Of a DNA stretch of 64,000 bases, positions 43,705 to 52,513 are shown piece after piece. The stretch is from CALBPI01 sp039033995 (GTDB taxonomy: Bacteria > Pseudomonadota > Gammaproteobacteria > Steroidobacterales > Woeseiaceae): NCBI GenBank assembly GCA_039033995.1, contig JBCCBP010000002.1, forward strand, positions 186,001 through 250,000. Reading direction: 5' to 3'. A program made the position numbers and the translations under genes. Below the pieces are notes generated by a model. It was not told the DNA's origin. It saw only the letters and a list, made by a program, of their open reading frames with translations, and made no database searches. Each line of letters opens with the position of its first letter. Position 1 is the stretch's first letter.

Positions 43705-45594
43705 TCAGCGAACTTCTGCGAGACTGCCGGATGTCTCCAGCCAGGCGCGTCGGTCTCCCGCGCGTTTTTTGCTCAGCAACATATCCATGAGTTGATCGGT
43801 ATTCGACGCCGCATCGATCGTCAGCTGCACAAGACGACGTGTATCCGGATGCATCGTTGTCTCGCGCAATTGAGCCGGGCTCATTTCGCCCAGCCCCTTG
43901 AAACGCGTTGCGACGATTTTCAATCGACGTTTGTCCGCCGGCAGACTGTCGACAATCGATTGTCGCTCCGCCTCATCGAGTGCGTAAAATACATCTTTGC
44001 CGACATCGATACGAAACAATGGTGGCATGGCAACATACACATGACCCGCCTCGACCAGGGGTCGGAAATGACGCAGAAACAAGGCGCACAATAACGTTGC
44101 GATATGCGCGCCATCGGAGTCTGCGTCCGCGAGAATGCACACTTTGTGGTAGCGCAACTGGGCCGGATCCGGATTGCCAGGATCAACCCCCAGCGCAATA
44201 CTAATGTCATGTACTTCCTGTGACGCCAGTATCTGCCCTGTCTCCACTTCCCAGGTGTTCAAAATCTTGCCGCGTAGCGGCATGATCGCCTGCGTTTCGC
44301 GATCACGCGCCTGCTTGGCGGACCCGCCTGCCGAATCGCCTTCAACCAGAAACAGCTCGGAACGCATCGGCTCCTGAGACGAGCAGTCCGCAAGCTTGCC
44401 AGGCAATGCCGGGCCTGCAACCACCTTTTTGCGGACGACTTTTTTGGCAGCTTTCAAACGTTGCTGTGCGCGCGCAATCGCCAATTGAGCAATTTGCTCG
44501 CCGGTGTCAGGGTGCTGGTTCAACCAAAGCGCGAATTGGTCTTTGGCGATCGCCGTCACATAGCCAGCCGCCTCTCGCGTCGACAGACGCTCTTTGGTCT
44601 GCCCGGAAAACTGCGGATCTTCCAGTTTCACCGACAGCACGAAACTGACCCGATCCCAGACATCGTCAGGCGCCAATTTGACGCCGCGCGGCAGGATGTT
44701 GCGAAACTCACAAAAGTCACGAATCGCCTCTGTCAGCCCTGTTCGCAAACCATTCACATGTGTGCCGCCCTGAGCCGTGGGGATCAGGTTGACATAGCTT
44801 TCACCAACGACGGCCGCTTCGTCCGCCAGCCAGACGACCGCCCAGTCCACGGCCGCGTTATCGTCCTGATGTGCATGGCTGAACGGCTGCTCCGGCAATG
44901 CTTTGACGCCGTCGATTGCCTCCAACAAATACTGTTCGAGGCCGCCTTCGTATTGCCAGACGATTTCCTCGCCTGTCTTTTCGACCGTGAGGGAAATACG
45001 CAGACCCGGACACAACACCGCTTTTGCACGCAGCGCATGCGTCAGTCGCGGTATCGAAAAATTCACCGAATCGAAATACTGCGCGTCCGGCCAGAAGCGC
45101 AACGTTGTGCCGGTATTCGCCTTACCGACTTTACCGACCACCTCGAGCTTGCTGGATCGCTTGCCGTTTCGAAACGAGATGTTGTGCTCGTTGCCATCGC
45201 GTTTGATCCACACTTCCAGCTGTGCCGACAATGCATTGACGACGGATACCCCAACGCCATGCAGGCCGCCGGAAAACTGATAGTTCTCATTGGAGAACTT
45301 ACCGCCGGCATGCAGCTTGGTCAGGATCAGCTCTACGCCCGGCATCTTTTCCTTCGGGTGCATATCGACTGGCATACCACGGCCATCATCGCTGACCGAC
45401 AACGAACCGTCTTTGTGCACCGTGACGTCGATGCGTTTGCAATGACCACCCAGGGCTTCATCGACACTATTGTCGATCACCTCGTGGGCCAGATGGTTTG
45501 GCCGGACGGTGTCGGTATACATACCCGGACGCCGGCGTACCGGCTCCAAGCCACTCAGAACTTCGATATCGGCCGCGTTGTACTGCTTGCTCAT
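43705..45594 (-). CDS. parE: DNA topoisomerase IV subunit B
   Basis: A 629-residue ATPase subunit of topoisomerase IV. The GHKL ATPase has EVIDNSVDEALGGHC and GGLHGVGVSVVNALS. The TOPRIM domain has LVEGDSAGGSAKQARD and ADADSDGAHIATLL. The length distinguishes it from the longer GyrB. It lies 26 bp downstream of a halogenase-family gene, an unusual neighbour that may share its promoter. Confidence 0.97.
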   Translation of the reverse strand: MSKQYNAADIEVLSGLEPVRRRPGMYTDTVRPNHLAHEVIDNSVDEALGGHCKRIDVTVHKDGSLSVSDDGRGMPVDMHPKEKMPGVELILTKLHAGGKFSNENYQFSGGLHGVGVSVVNALSAQLEVWIKRDGNEHNISFRNGKRSSKLEVVGKVGKANTGTTLRFWPDAQYFDSVNFSIPRLTHALRAKAVLCPGLRISLTVEKTGEEIVWQYEGGLEQYLLEAIDGVKALPEQPFSHAHQDDNAAVDWAVVWLADEAAVVGESYVNLIPTAQGGTHVNGLRTGLTEAIRDFCEFRNILPRGVKLAPDDVWDRVSFVLSVKLEDPQFSGQTKERLSTREAAGYVTAIAKDQFALWLNQHPDTGEQIAQLAIARAQQRLKAAKKVVRKKVVAGPALPGKLADCSSQEPMRSELFLVEGDSAGGSAKQARDRETQAIMPLRGKILNTWEVETGQILASQEVHDISIALGVDPGNPDPAQLRYHKVCILADADSDGAHIATLLCALFLRHFRPLVEAGHVYVAMPPLFRIDVGKDVFYALDEAERQSIVDSLPADKRRLKIVATRFKGLGEMSPAQLRETTMHPDTRRLVQLTIDAASNTDQLMDMLLSKKRAGDRRAWLETSGSLAEVR

Positions 45595-45620
45595 GGTATC
45601 GGAGAGACCCGCCAGTTGCG

Positions 45621-47177
45621 CTATTGCGCCTGGGTAAAGATGTTGGAACGCAGGTAGTCGTAGTGCGATGGCATCTTCACGATTTCCTGTTGCTTGAACT
45701 TCGCCATTTCAGCCTGAAAGATATCGGCGTTCTTCAGATTGTCAACGATCGCGGGTTCGAACGGTCCAGCGCCAGTCCGGAACTGACCGTAGTCAAATGG
45801 CATATGGTTCATGCCAATCAGCACGGCTTCCCAACCATCGGTGAAACTATAGTCGGCAAACGTCGGTCGGAACATCTGCTTGACGACGGGTGCATCAATA
45901 AACGTGAGCCGGGCGAACCGCAAAAGCTCCGTCAGCTTGTCGGAAACGCGCATCGCATATTTGACGTCGCGCCAGTATGGCGTGTCCTCGCGCGTGGTCA
46001 GCATGTAGTGCGCGCACAGGAAATCGCGCACATGCTCGAAAAACTCGGTCACGATCTGGTTATACATCGTGACGTCACCGACGTTGTAATCGTTGCGACC
46101 ACCGGCGAGCATGTTCGCCAGTGTTTCCGCCTGCAGTTGTACCGCGAACAGGCCCGTCGATTCGAGTGGCTCCAGGAAGCCGGCAGCCAGCCCTATTGCG
46201 ATACAGTTGTGCTTCCAGACATGACGGTGTTTGCCAACCCGGATATCGAGATGACGCGCCGCGACATCTTTAACACGGTCCGCACCCAAATAATCGCGAA
46301 ACTCAGCTTCAGCCTGATCCGGCGAAATGTATCGGTCACAGTAAACGTATCCCGACCCGCGACGGGTGTACAACGGCACTTCCCATACCCATCCGGATGA
46401 CAATGCCGTGCAATTCGTATAAGACTGCATTTCCTCTGCCGGCTGCTCGTAATCGAAACGCAACGCGACGGCCTTGTTGTTGAACAGATAGTCCTGATAA
46501 CTATCGAACGGCTCCTCGAGGGTCTGGCCGAGTAATAGCGAGCGAAACCCGGTGCAGTCGATGAACAGATCCGCTTCCAGCGGTTCGCCGTTCTCGCGGT
46601 ACAGTCGCGCGATGCCACCGAACTCGTCCCGATCAACGCCGCTGATCGTATCGATGATCCGTTCAACCCCGCGCTGCATTGAGTACTTGGCCAGAAAATC
46701 GCCGAGCAGTCCGGCATCGACGTGATACGACGGCCCTGCGTTCATGACAGAACGGATCGTGCCGCCACGATTCAGGACATCCGGAGTAATAAAACAATAG
46801 TCGTAGAACGACATACGATCGACGTTCTTGGGATCCGAAAGATAGTGATGGTGCCAGAAACGATTGATCGGACGATCGGCCACCATTTGCATCGGCTCGA
46901 ACGTGTAGAAAAAGCCCTCGCCCTGCTCATAAAAGTTGTTAAAGCGGATCGCACTCTTATAGGTCGCGTTGACCGCCGGCATCCATTCGGCCTCGCTGAG
47001 CCCCAACCCGGCCATGTAATCGACCATCGGCACGATGGTGGATTCTCCCACCCCGATAATCGGTATGTCCGATGACTCGATGAGCTTGATCTGGATACCC
47101 TGAACGCGCGCTGCCAGCGCAGCTGCAGTCATCCATCCGGCACTACCACCGCCGACGATCACGATAGATTTGACCAT
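45621..47177 (-). CDS. Flavin-dependent tryptophan halogenase family protein
   Basis: A 518-residue protein of the PrnA/RebH family, which uses FADH2, O2 and halide to halogenate tryptophan or other indoles. The FAD-binding IVIVGGGSAGWMTAAAL is at residues 5-21. The lysine corresponding to PrnA Lys79 is Lys74 (TYKSAIRF). The WxWxIP halogenase motif reads WVWEVP (263-267/268). The catalytic Glu/Ser pair of PrnA (346/347) is matched by Glu339-Ser340 in LEPLESTG. All key residues are present, so activity is plausible; the substrate is unknown. No flavin reductase or biosynthetic cluster is nearby. It is 26 bp upstream of parE. Confidence 0.88.
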   Translation of the reverse strand: MVKSIVIVGGGSAGWMTAAALAARVQGIQIKLIESSDIPIIGVGESTIVPMVDYMAGLGLSEAEWMPAVNATYKSAIRFNNFYEQGEGFFYTFEPMQMVADRPINRFWHHHYLSDPKNVDRMSFYDYCFITPDVLNRGGTIRSVMNAGPSYHVDAGLLGDFLAKYSMQRGVERIIDTISGVDRDEFGGIARLYRENGEPLEADLFIDCTGFRSLLLGQTLEEPFDSYQDYLFNNKAVALRFDYEQPAEEMQSYTNCTALSSGWVWEVPLYTRRGSGYVYCDRYISPDQAEAEFRDYLGADRVKDVAARHLDIRVGKHRHVWKHNCIAIGLAAGFLEPLESTGLFAVQLQAETLANMLAGGRNDYNVGDVTMYNQIVTEFFEHVRDFLCAHYMLTTREDTPYWRDVKYAMRVSDKLTELLRFARLTFIDAPVVKQMFRPTFADYSFTDGWEAVLIGMNHMPFDYGQFRTGAGPFEPAIVDNLKNADIFQAEMAKFKQQEIVKMPSHYDYLRSNIFTQAQ

Positions 47178-47338
47178 AAGACATGATCCCCCGATTAATC
47201 CGGCGCTAATGATAACAGCAGCTAACGCCCGTGCTCGCGCAAAATCGCATCAGCTGTCTGGTCATTGTCTCGACAGAGCGGATTACTTGCTGCTATCGAG
47301 ACGGTATAGTATCGCGAGCATGCAACAGGAGCCCGAGC

Positions 47339-47575
47339 GTGGCGAAAACCAAGAAGCAGGATATTGACGTAGAAAAGTCGTTGGCCGAGCTCGAAAAGCT
47401 GGTCGATGAGCTGGAAAACGGCGATCTGCCGCTGGAGAAGGCGATGGCCAGTTTTGAACGCGGCGTCGCGTTAACACGCGATTGCCAGAAAGCGCTGGCA
47501 GAGGTCGAGCAGCGGGTTAGCGTATTGTTGCAGGACGCCGGTTTGAATGACGAAGCGCAGCCACTCGACGACTAG
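47339..47575 (+). CDS. xseB: Exodeoxyribonuclease VII small subunit
   Basis: A 78-residue small subunit that partners XseA to degrade single-stranded DNA. The family core VEKSLAELEKLVDELENGDLPLEKAM is followed by FERGVALTRDCQKAL. The start is GTG at 47339, seven bases after AGGAG; the nearby ATG at 47320 is out of frame. The usual downstream genes ispA and dxs are missing. Instead the convergent kinase gene follows after 31 bp. Confidence 0.93.
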   Translation: MAKTKKQDIDVEKSLAELEKLVDELENGDLPLEKAMASFERGVALTRDCQKALAEVEQRVSVLLQDAGLNDEAQPLDD

Positions 47576-47606
47576 ATCTGTTCAGCCTAGTGCGCCCATT
47601 TAGCGC

Positions 47607-48935
47607 TTACGTCTGTGGACCCCCGACGCGCTGCAGCCGCTCGATCAAAGATCGCAGGAACACTTTGTTGAAGCGCAGCTGGCAACTGGAAGAGACCTGT
47701 TCCATAAGCGTCGAGCTGACGCGTAATACTGTCATCGCCGAGTTCGCTCGAATAGAAGCATTGCGCTTGGCGTCGCTCAGGTAGCTGGATTCGCCAAAGC
47801 AGTCACCACGGCCCAAGTGCCCGACCTGGTTACCACCGGCCACAACCCCGGCTTCGCCGGTCAGAATGATATAGAAGCGATCATCGATCTCACCTTCGCG
47901 AACGATATCCTGACCCGACTCGTATTCGCTTAATTCACCGGCACGCAGAACTTCCCAGATCTCGGAGTGCGAGAACTCATGGAAGAAGCTCAACTTACGC
48001 AGCAGATCAAACTGCTCTTGATTATCGAATTGATCAGCCTTGGCGCGCAGATCCTGGTACACATGCGTCAGCTCCGCTGCCAGTGCGAGACCGTTCGCAT
48101 AGCGTTTTTCAGGCGACTTCTGAAGCAGGACAGCGACGATGTTTTCGAGCTGATCCGAGATATCTTCGCGATAGCGATGGATCGGTGGCGGCGTCGCAAA
48201 AACGATCTGGTGCAGCAACTTGGAAAGGTTGCCCGCACGGAACGGTCGAAATCCTGTCAGCATTTCGTACATGACCGCACCCAGCGAATACAGGTCCGAG
48301 CGGTTGGTCAGCTCTTCGGATTGGACCTGTTCCGGTGACATGTAGCTCGGAGATCCAGCGATACCCTCGATGCGCGACATCTCGGCATCCTTGATCAAGG
48401 CGATACCGAAGTCGATAAGCCGTACGTCGTTGTCCATCGTCAGCATGATGTTGCTCGGCTTGATGTCGCGATGGATCACACCACGACCATGCGCGTAATG
48501 CAGCGCCTTAGCCGTCTTGTAGATAATCTCGATGACATCGTCCACCGGCAACAGGCGATCCGGCTTGCAGTAGGATGCCAGCGTACGAGCACCATGGATG
48601 TGCTCGGTGACAACGTAGTACTTGTCGTTTTCCTCACCCGCATCGTAGATCGGCAGAATGTTCGGATGCTGCAACATGCCCACCATGTGTGCTTCGTTGA
48701 AGAACATCTTGCGAGTCACGCGAGCGCGTTCCGCTTCGGTCTCTGATGAGCCGATATCGTAGACTTTGATCGCGACGTCTCGCCGGTAATAGGGATCGTG
48801 CGACAAATAGACTGTGCCGGTACTGCCGCGACCGACTTCATTGACGATCACGTACTTGCCGAACTTTTCCGGCACAGAGTTGTTGGTGCCGTTGCCGACT
48901 ACAGAGGTCGGATTATCGGCAGCGGGCGTCGCCAT
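47607..48935 (-). CDS. Ser/Thr protein kinase with C-terminal cyclic-nucleotide-binding domain
   Basis: A 442-residue soluble protein with no membrane segment. A Hanks-type kinase (about 25-290) has the glycine loop GRGSTGTVY, Lys57 in VAIKVYD, catalytic HRDIKPSN (Asp156, Asn161), DFG (174-176) and SPSYMSPEQ, all intact. A cyclic-nucleotide-binding domain (about 315-430) has EYESGQDIVREGEIDDRFYIILTGEA and a phosphate-binding cassette GDCFGESSYLSDAKRNASI with the key Glu and Arg. It therefore may be a cAMP- or cGMP-gated kinase. It begins 12 bp after pgpA, so it is likely the last gene of the rib-nusB-thiL-pgpA operon. Targets are unknown. Confidence 0.9.
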   Translation of the reverse strand: MATPAADNPTSVVGNGTNNSVPEKFGKYVIVNEVGRGSTGTVYLSHDPYYRRDVAIKVYDIGSSETEAERARVTRKMFFNEAHMVGMLQHPNILPIYDAGEENDKYYVVTEHIHGARTLASYCKPDRLLPVDDVIEIIYKTAKALHYAHGRGVIHRDIKPSNIMLTMDNDVRLIDFGIALIKDAEMSRIEGIAGSPSYMSPEQVQSEELTNRSDLYSLGAVMYEMLTGFRPFRAGNLSKLLHQIVFATPPPIHRYREDISDQLENIVAVLLQKSPEKRYANGLALAAELTHVYQDLRAKADQFDNQEQFDLLRKLSFFHEFSHSEIWEVLRAGELSEYESGQDIVREGEIDDRFYIILTGEAGVVAGGNQVGHLGRGDCFGESSYLSDAKRNASIRANSAMTVLRVSSTLMEQVSSSCQLRFNKVFLRSLIERLQRVGGPQT

Positions 48936-48947
48936 AGAGGGCCTCGG

Positions 48948-49490
48948 TCAGAGCGTCATTGCTCCAAATGCTAGTGACAGTAGAACAGCGCCAATCAGCG
49001 CTGCTGCGATGTCATCAAGCATAATTCCGAGGCCGCCGTGGAGTCTGTGATCCAGTTCTCTAATCGGCCATGGCTTAACAATATCCAGCACCCGAAACAC
49101 AATAAATGCGGCTACCAGCGCCTGCCAACTACGTGGCAATGGCAGGCATATCAGGTAGGCGCCGGCTATCTCGTCCCAGACAATACCGCCGTGATCGTGT
49201 ACACCCAGTCGTCGGGAGCTTTCGCCGCAAATGTAAACACCGGTGACACACAGCGCCAGCGCGATGGCAGCTTCCGGCAGCCAGCCAAGCGGCTCTGTTA
49301 GCGCCGCCAGTAATATACCCCAGACGCTGCCGAGCGTGCCCGGCGCTTTCGGCGAAACACCAACGCCGAAACCGAATGCCAGAAAATGCACCGGATCGGT
49401 GACGACGGTACGCAGCGATGGAATCGGTGCGTCATGCTTATTCGAAGTGCTGATAGCCAGACTCCTCCGCCACAAAACCCGCTGGCGCAT
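48948..49490 (-). CDS. pgpA: Phosphatidylglycerophosphatase A
   Basis: About 180 residues; removes phosphate from phosphatidylglycerophosphate at the inner membrane. FLAFGFGVGVSPKAPGTLGSVWG, DHGGIVWDEIAGAYLICLPL and RVLDIVKPWPIRELD are diagnostic. The start is uncertain: no in-frame ATG lies after the thiL stop. The ATG at 49490 (MRQRVLWR, with AGG about 7 bases before) overlaps thiL by 53 bp and gives a leader of family-like length; TTG or GTG codons further in are alternatives. Follows thiL in the standard nusB-thiL-pgpA order. Confidence 0.88.
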   Translation of the reverse strand: MRQRVLWRRSLAISTSNKHDAPIPSLRTVVTDPVHFLAFGFGVGVSPKAPGTLGSVWGILLAALTEPLGWLPEAAIALALCVTGVYICGESSRRLGVHDHGGIVWDEIAGAYLICLPLPRSWQALVAAFIVFRVLDIVKPWPIRELDHRLHGGLGIMLDDIAAALIGAVLLSLAFGAMTL

Positions 49491-50361
49491 CGAGCACCTG
49501 GACACCGTCACCCGCCTCGCAATAACCGATCACGGTACACTCCGCCAATTGTGCGACATCGTAGTCGGCGGGTACCGTGAAACAGAGCTCATAATCATCA
49601 CCGCCGACCAATGCGAAGCGCCTTGCACGATCCTCATCGAATAGCGCCAACAGCGACGCTGACAACGGCAACCGCGTGGCATCGATAACGGCGCGACAGC
49701 AGCTGGCGGTTGCCACATGACCGATATCGGCGGCCAAGCCATCCGACACATCGATCGCCGCGGTCGCAATACCGGACAGGTGCTGGCCCAGACTAACGCG
49801 CGGCGTTGGACGCAAGAATCGCTGCTTCAACCAGTGGGTGACCGTGTCGCTATGGGTTGCGGACTTCGCGAACTCCAGTCCGGCGGCTGCGTCGCCTAAG
49901 GTACCACTGACGACGATCTGATCGCCGGGTCGGGCGCCGTCCCGCGTTATCGGGGCGCGTTGCTGGTAACCAATGACCTGTACCGTTACCGACAGATCAC
50001 CGCGGGTTGTATCACCGCCGATGAGCTGCATGCCGAATTCGGCCGCCAGCGCGTGCATCGCGCCGCTAAAATCAGCCAGCCAGCGCTGATCAAACTCGGG
50101 AAACGTGAGCGCGAGCGTATAAAACTTAGGCATGGCCGCCATCGCCGCGAGATCGCTGAGGTTGACCGCTAACGCGCGGTATCCGATGTCCTCTGCGTGC
50201 GTATCTTTCGGAAAGTGGCGCCCTTCGATGAGTGTATCCACCGCGATCGACAGTGGGACATTCGCGGGCGGTTCAATGACGGCAGCATCATCGCCAATGG
50301 CGATTCTGGCATCCCCATACGGGTCATCAAAAAAGTGCCGGATGATCTCGAACTCATTCAT
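49438..50361 (-). CDS. thiL: Thiamine-monophosphate kinase
   Basis: A 307-residue ATP-dependent kinase that makes thiamine diphosphate. The N-terminal FDDPYGDARIAIGDDAAVI glycine/aspartate motif, VDTLIEGRHF, GGDTTRGDLSVTV and IDVSDGLAADIGHV are family signatures. The ATG at 50361 (MNEFEIIRHFF) is chosen over the open frame to 50502, because upstream residues look non-homologous and lie inside nusB. Confidence 0.96.
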   Translation of the reverse strand: MNEFEIIRHFFDDPYGDARIAIGDDAAVIEPPANVPLSIAVDTLIEGRHFPKDTHAEDIGYRALAVNLSDLAAMAAMPKFYTLALTFPEFDQRWLADFSGAMHALAAEFGMQLIGGDTTRGDLSVTVQVIGYQQRAPITRDGARPGDQIVVSGTLGDAAAGLEFAKSATHSDTVTHWLKQRFLRPTPRVSLGQHLSGIATAAIDVSDGLAADIGHVATASCCRAVIDATRLPLSASLLALFDEDRARRFALVGGDDYELCFTVPADYDVAQLAECTVIGYCEAGDGVQVLDAPAGFVAEESGYQHFE

Positions 50362-50380
50362 ACGCGATCGCCGGAGTGCG

Positions 50381-50827
50381 CTAGCCTGGTCGAGCCGCCG
50401 TCTCGGCCTGTCGATGCGTTTTCGCTGCCCTGTCCAGAATGGCATTGATGTACTTGTGCCCGTCCTCGGCACCGAAGCGCCGCGCAAGCTCGACCGCCTC
50501 ATTAATCACAACCTTATACGGCACCTCGATGTGCTGACGTAGCTCGGTGAGTCCTAAACGCAGAATCGCAATCTCAACAGCCGTCAACTGTTCGACATCG
50601 CGATCGGCCAGTGAGCCGATTTCGGCATCCAACACGTCGAGCTCAGCCATCGCTTCGTTAACCAACATCGCGAAATACTCGGGATCTACACGCTCATGCT
50701 CGCGCCGCTCGCGGAACTGACGAATCAGCTCGGCACGCGACGTGTCATCGAATTGCTGCTGATACAGCGCCTGCATGACAAGTGCACGAGTATGGCGCCG
50801 AGTGACCGACGGAGGTCTTTGGGACAC
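50381..50827 (-). CDS. nusB: Transcription antitermination factor NusB
   Basis: A 148-residue all-helical RNA-binding protein that joins NusE (S10) at boxA to allow antitermination in rRNA operons. RRHTRALVMQALYQQQF at the N-terminus, and YKVVINEAVELARRFGAEDGHKYINAILDRAA at the C-terminus, are diagnostic. Lies 12 bp after ribH and 19 bp before thiL. Confidence 0.96.
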   Translation of the reverse strand: MSQRPPSVTRRHTRALVMQALYQQQFDDTSRAELIRQFRERREHERVDPEYFAMLVNEAMAELDVLDAEIGSLADRDVEQLTAVEIAILRLGLTELRQHIEVPYKVVINEAVELARRFGAEDGHKYINAILDRAAKTHRQAETAARPG

Positions 50828-50839
50828 TGCGTACCGCCT

Positions 50840-51313
50840 CTAGTCCAGCTTACGAATGAGATTGACCATTTCGATCGCGGCTGCGGCTGCCTCCGCGCCC
50901 TTGTTGCCGGCTTTCGTACCGGCACGTTCGATAGCTTGCTCAATACTATCGACAGTGAGCACACCAAAAATCACCGGCAGACCGTGTTTTTCCGATGCTG
51001 CCGCAACGCCACGCGCGCACCCACCCGACACATATTCGAAATGCGGCGTTGCGCCGCGTATGACGGCGCCGAGCGTGATCACCGCATCGTAGCGACGGGT
51101 TGCGCAGAGTTTCTCGGCCAGTAAAGGGATCTCCCAGGCACCCGGCACCCAGGCCACATCGATATCGGCCGCGGCGGCGCCGTGCCGCGTCAGCGTATCG
51201 ACCGCGCCGTCGACCAGGTGAGACACAATAAACTCGTTGAAGCGTGCTGCCGCTATGGCGAAGCGTGCGCCGTTAACAACAAGATCACCTTCGAAGGTGT
51301 TAACAGATGACAT
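50840..51313 (-). CDS. ribH: 6,7-dimethyl-8-ribityllumazine synthase
   Basis: A 157-residue enzyme that condenses the RibB product with the ribityl-pyrimidine to form lumazine; it usually forms a 60-mer shell. AAARFNEFIVSHLVDGA, VPGAWEIPLLAEKL, GAVIRGATPHFEYV and the GVLTVDSIEQAIERAGTKAGNKG tail are conserved. Fourth rib gene in the operon. Confidence 0.97.
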   Translation of the reverse strand: MSSVNTFEGDLVVNGARFAIAAARFNEFIVSHLVDGAVDTLTRHGAAAADIDVAWVPGAWEIPLLAEKLCATRRYDAVITLGAVIRGATPHFEYVSGGCARGVAAASEKHGLPVIFGVLTVDSIEQAIERAGTKAGNKGAEAAAAAIEMVNLIRKLD

Positions 51314-51334
51314 CAGTCTTTCCCTTTTACGACG

Positions 51335-52480
51335 CTATTGGGCGTCGATATAGTCGACCACTTCCAGACCAAAGCCGGAGATCGCATGCAATTGTACCGG
51401 CGCGGACATGACACGCATACGACGGATCCCCAGATCACGCAGAATCTGTGCGCCCACGCCATACTGACGTAGCTCATTCACTGGCGGACTAGGCTGTCGC
51501 TGCACCTGCTCTTCGGCCAGTGACCGCATACTGTCGATCAATTCGCGCGGCCCCTCCGGGTATCGCAGCAATACGATGACACCAGCCCCTTCCTCGCTAA
51601 TGCGGCGCATGACGTCGCGCAGCGGCCAGCCGAGACGACGATCATCGATGCCGATCACGTCGCCGAGCGTGTCCGCCACATGCACGCGCACGAGCGGCGC
51701 ATCCTGCGTCTTAGTGACGTCGCCATAGACCATCGCAAGATGCACGTTGCGGTGCACGTAGTCCTCGTAGGCGTGCATCTCAAAAGCACCGAACGGCGTC
51801 GGCGCAGGCAAACTGTAAATACGCTCGACCGAGATTTCTTTTTCCAGTCGATAACGAATCAGGTCGGCGATTGTACCGATCAGTAGGCCATGGTGTTCAG
51901 CAAATGCTTCGAGATCGGGCCGACGCGCCATCGTGCCATCTTCATTCAGAATTTCAACGATGACAGACGCAGGCTCGGCCTCGCCGCACAGGCGCGCCAG
52001 ATCACAACCCGCCTCGGTATGTCCGGCGCGCGTTAACACACCACCAGGCTGGGCCATGACCGGGAAGATGTGGCCAGGTTGTACAAGATCTTCCGCACGC
52101 GCATCCGGCGCCACGGCCACCTGCACGGTGCGTGCACGATAATGCGCGGAAATACCGGTGGTAATGCCCTCCGCGGCTTCGATCGATACGGTGAAATTGG
52201 TGCTTTGCTGCGCGTCGGTGCCGCTGACCATGAGCGGCAAACGGAGTTGCTCGCAACGCTCGCGTGTCATGGTCATGCAAATCAATCCTCGACCATAACG
52301 CGCCATGTAGTTAATCGCCTCAGGCGTGACCTGGCTGGCAAGCATGATCAGATCGCCCTCGTTCTCGCGATCTTCATCGTCAACCATAATGACCATCTCG
52401 CCCGCCTTGAGACGTTCGAGAATCTGTTCGATCGGTGCAAACTCTGTGGCGCTGCCACCAGCCAATTTGACGGTACTCAT
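51335..52480 (-). CDS. ribBA: 3,4-dihydroxy-2-butanone-4-phosphate synthase fused to a degenerate GTP cyclohydrolase II domain
   Basis: A 381-residue two-domain protein. The N-terminal RibB domain (about 1-210) has MVDDEDRENEGDLIM and the GHTEAGCDLARLCG region and should be active. The C-terminal domain is RibA-like, but the three zinc-binding cysteines (normally in a SECLTGD...CDC stretch) are absent: the region reads VADTLGDVIGIDDRRLGWPL. It is therefore probably not a GTP cyclohydrolase II. This degenerate form is common in Proteobacteria that carry a separate ribA, which is not in this window. Confidence 0.92.
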   Translation of the reverse strand: MSTVKLAGGSATEFAPIEQILERLKAGEMVIMVDDEDRENEGDLIMLASQVTPEAINYMARYGRGLICMTMTRERCEQLRLPLMVSGTDAQQSTNFTVSIEAAEGITTGISAHYRARTVQVAVAPDARAEDLVQPGHIFPVMAQPGGVLTRAGHTEAGCDLARLCGEAEPASVIVEILNEDGTMARRPDLEAFAEHHGLLIGTIADLIRYRLEKEISVERIYSLPAPTPFGAFEMHAYEDYVHRNVHLAMVYGDVTKTQDAPLVRVHVADTLGDVIGIDDRRLGWPLRDVMRRISEEGAGVIVLLRYPEGPRELIDSMRSLAEEQVQRQPSPPVNELRQYGVGAQILRDLGIRRMRVMSAPVQLHAISGFGLEVVDYIDAQ

Positions 52481-52513
52481 AATCTTGTCCTCAAAACACG
52501 TCCGATGCCGTGC

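Noticed and set aside
44461..45657. A 398-codon open frame on the plus strand opposite parE
   Set aside because: It lies wholly across parE and the end of the halogenase gene, and its product has no recognisable motif. It is a codon-usage shadow of the GC-rich gene on the other strand.
45498..46400. A 300-codon open frame opposite the halogenase gene
   Set aside because: Antisense shadow with no domain signature.
52481..52513. Possible FMN riboswitch for the rib genes
   Set aside because: The gaps within the rib operon are too short and the region upstream of glyA shows no RFN-type conserved stems.
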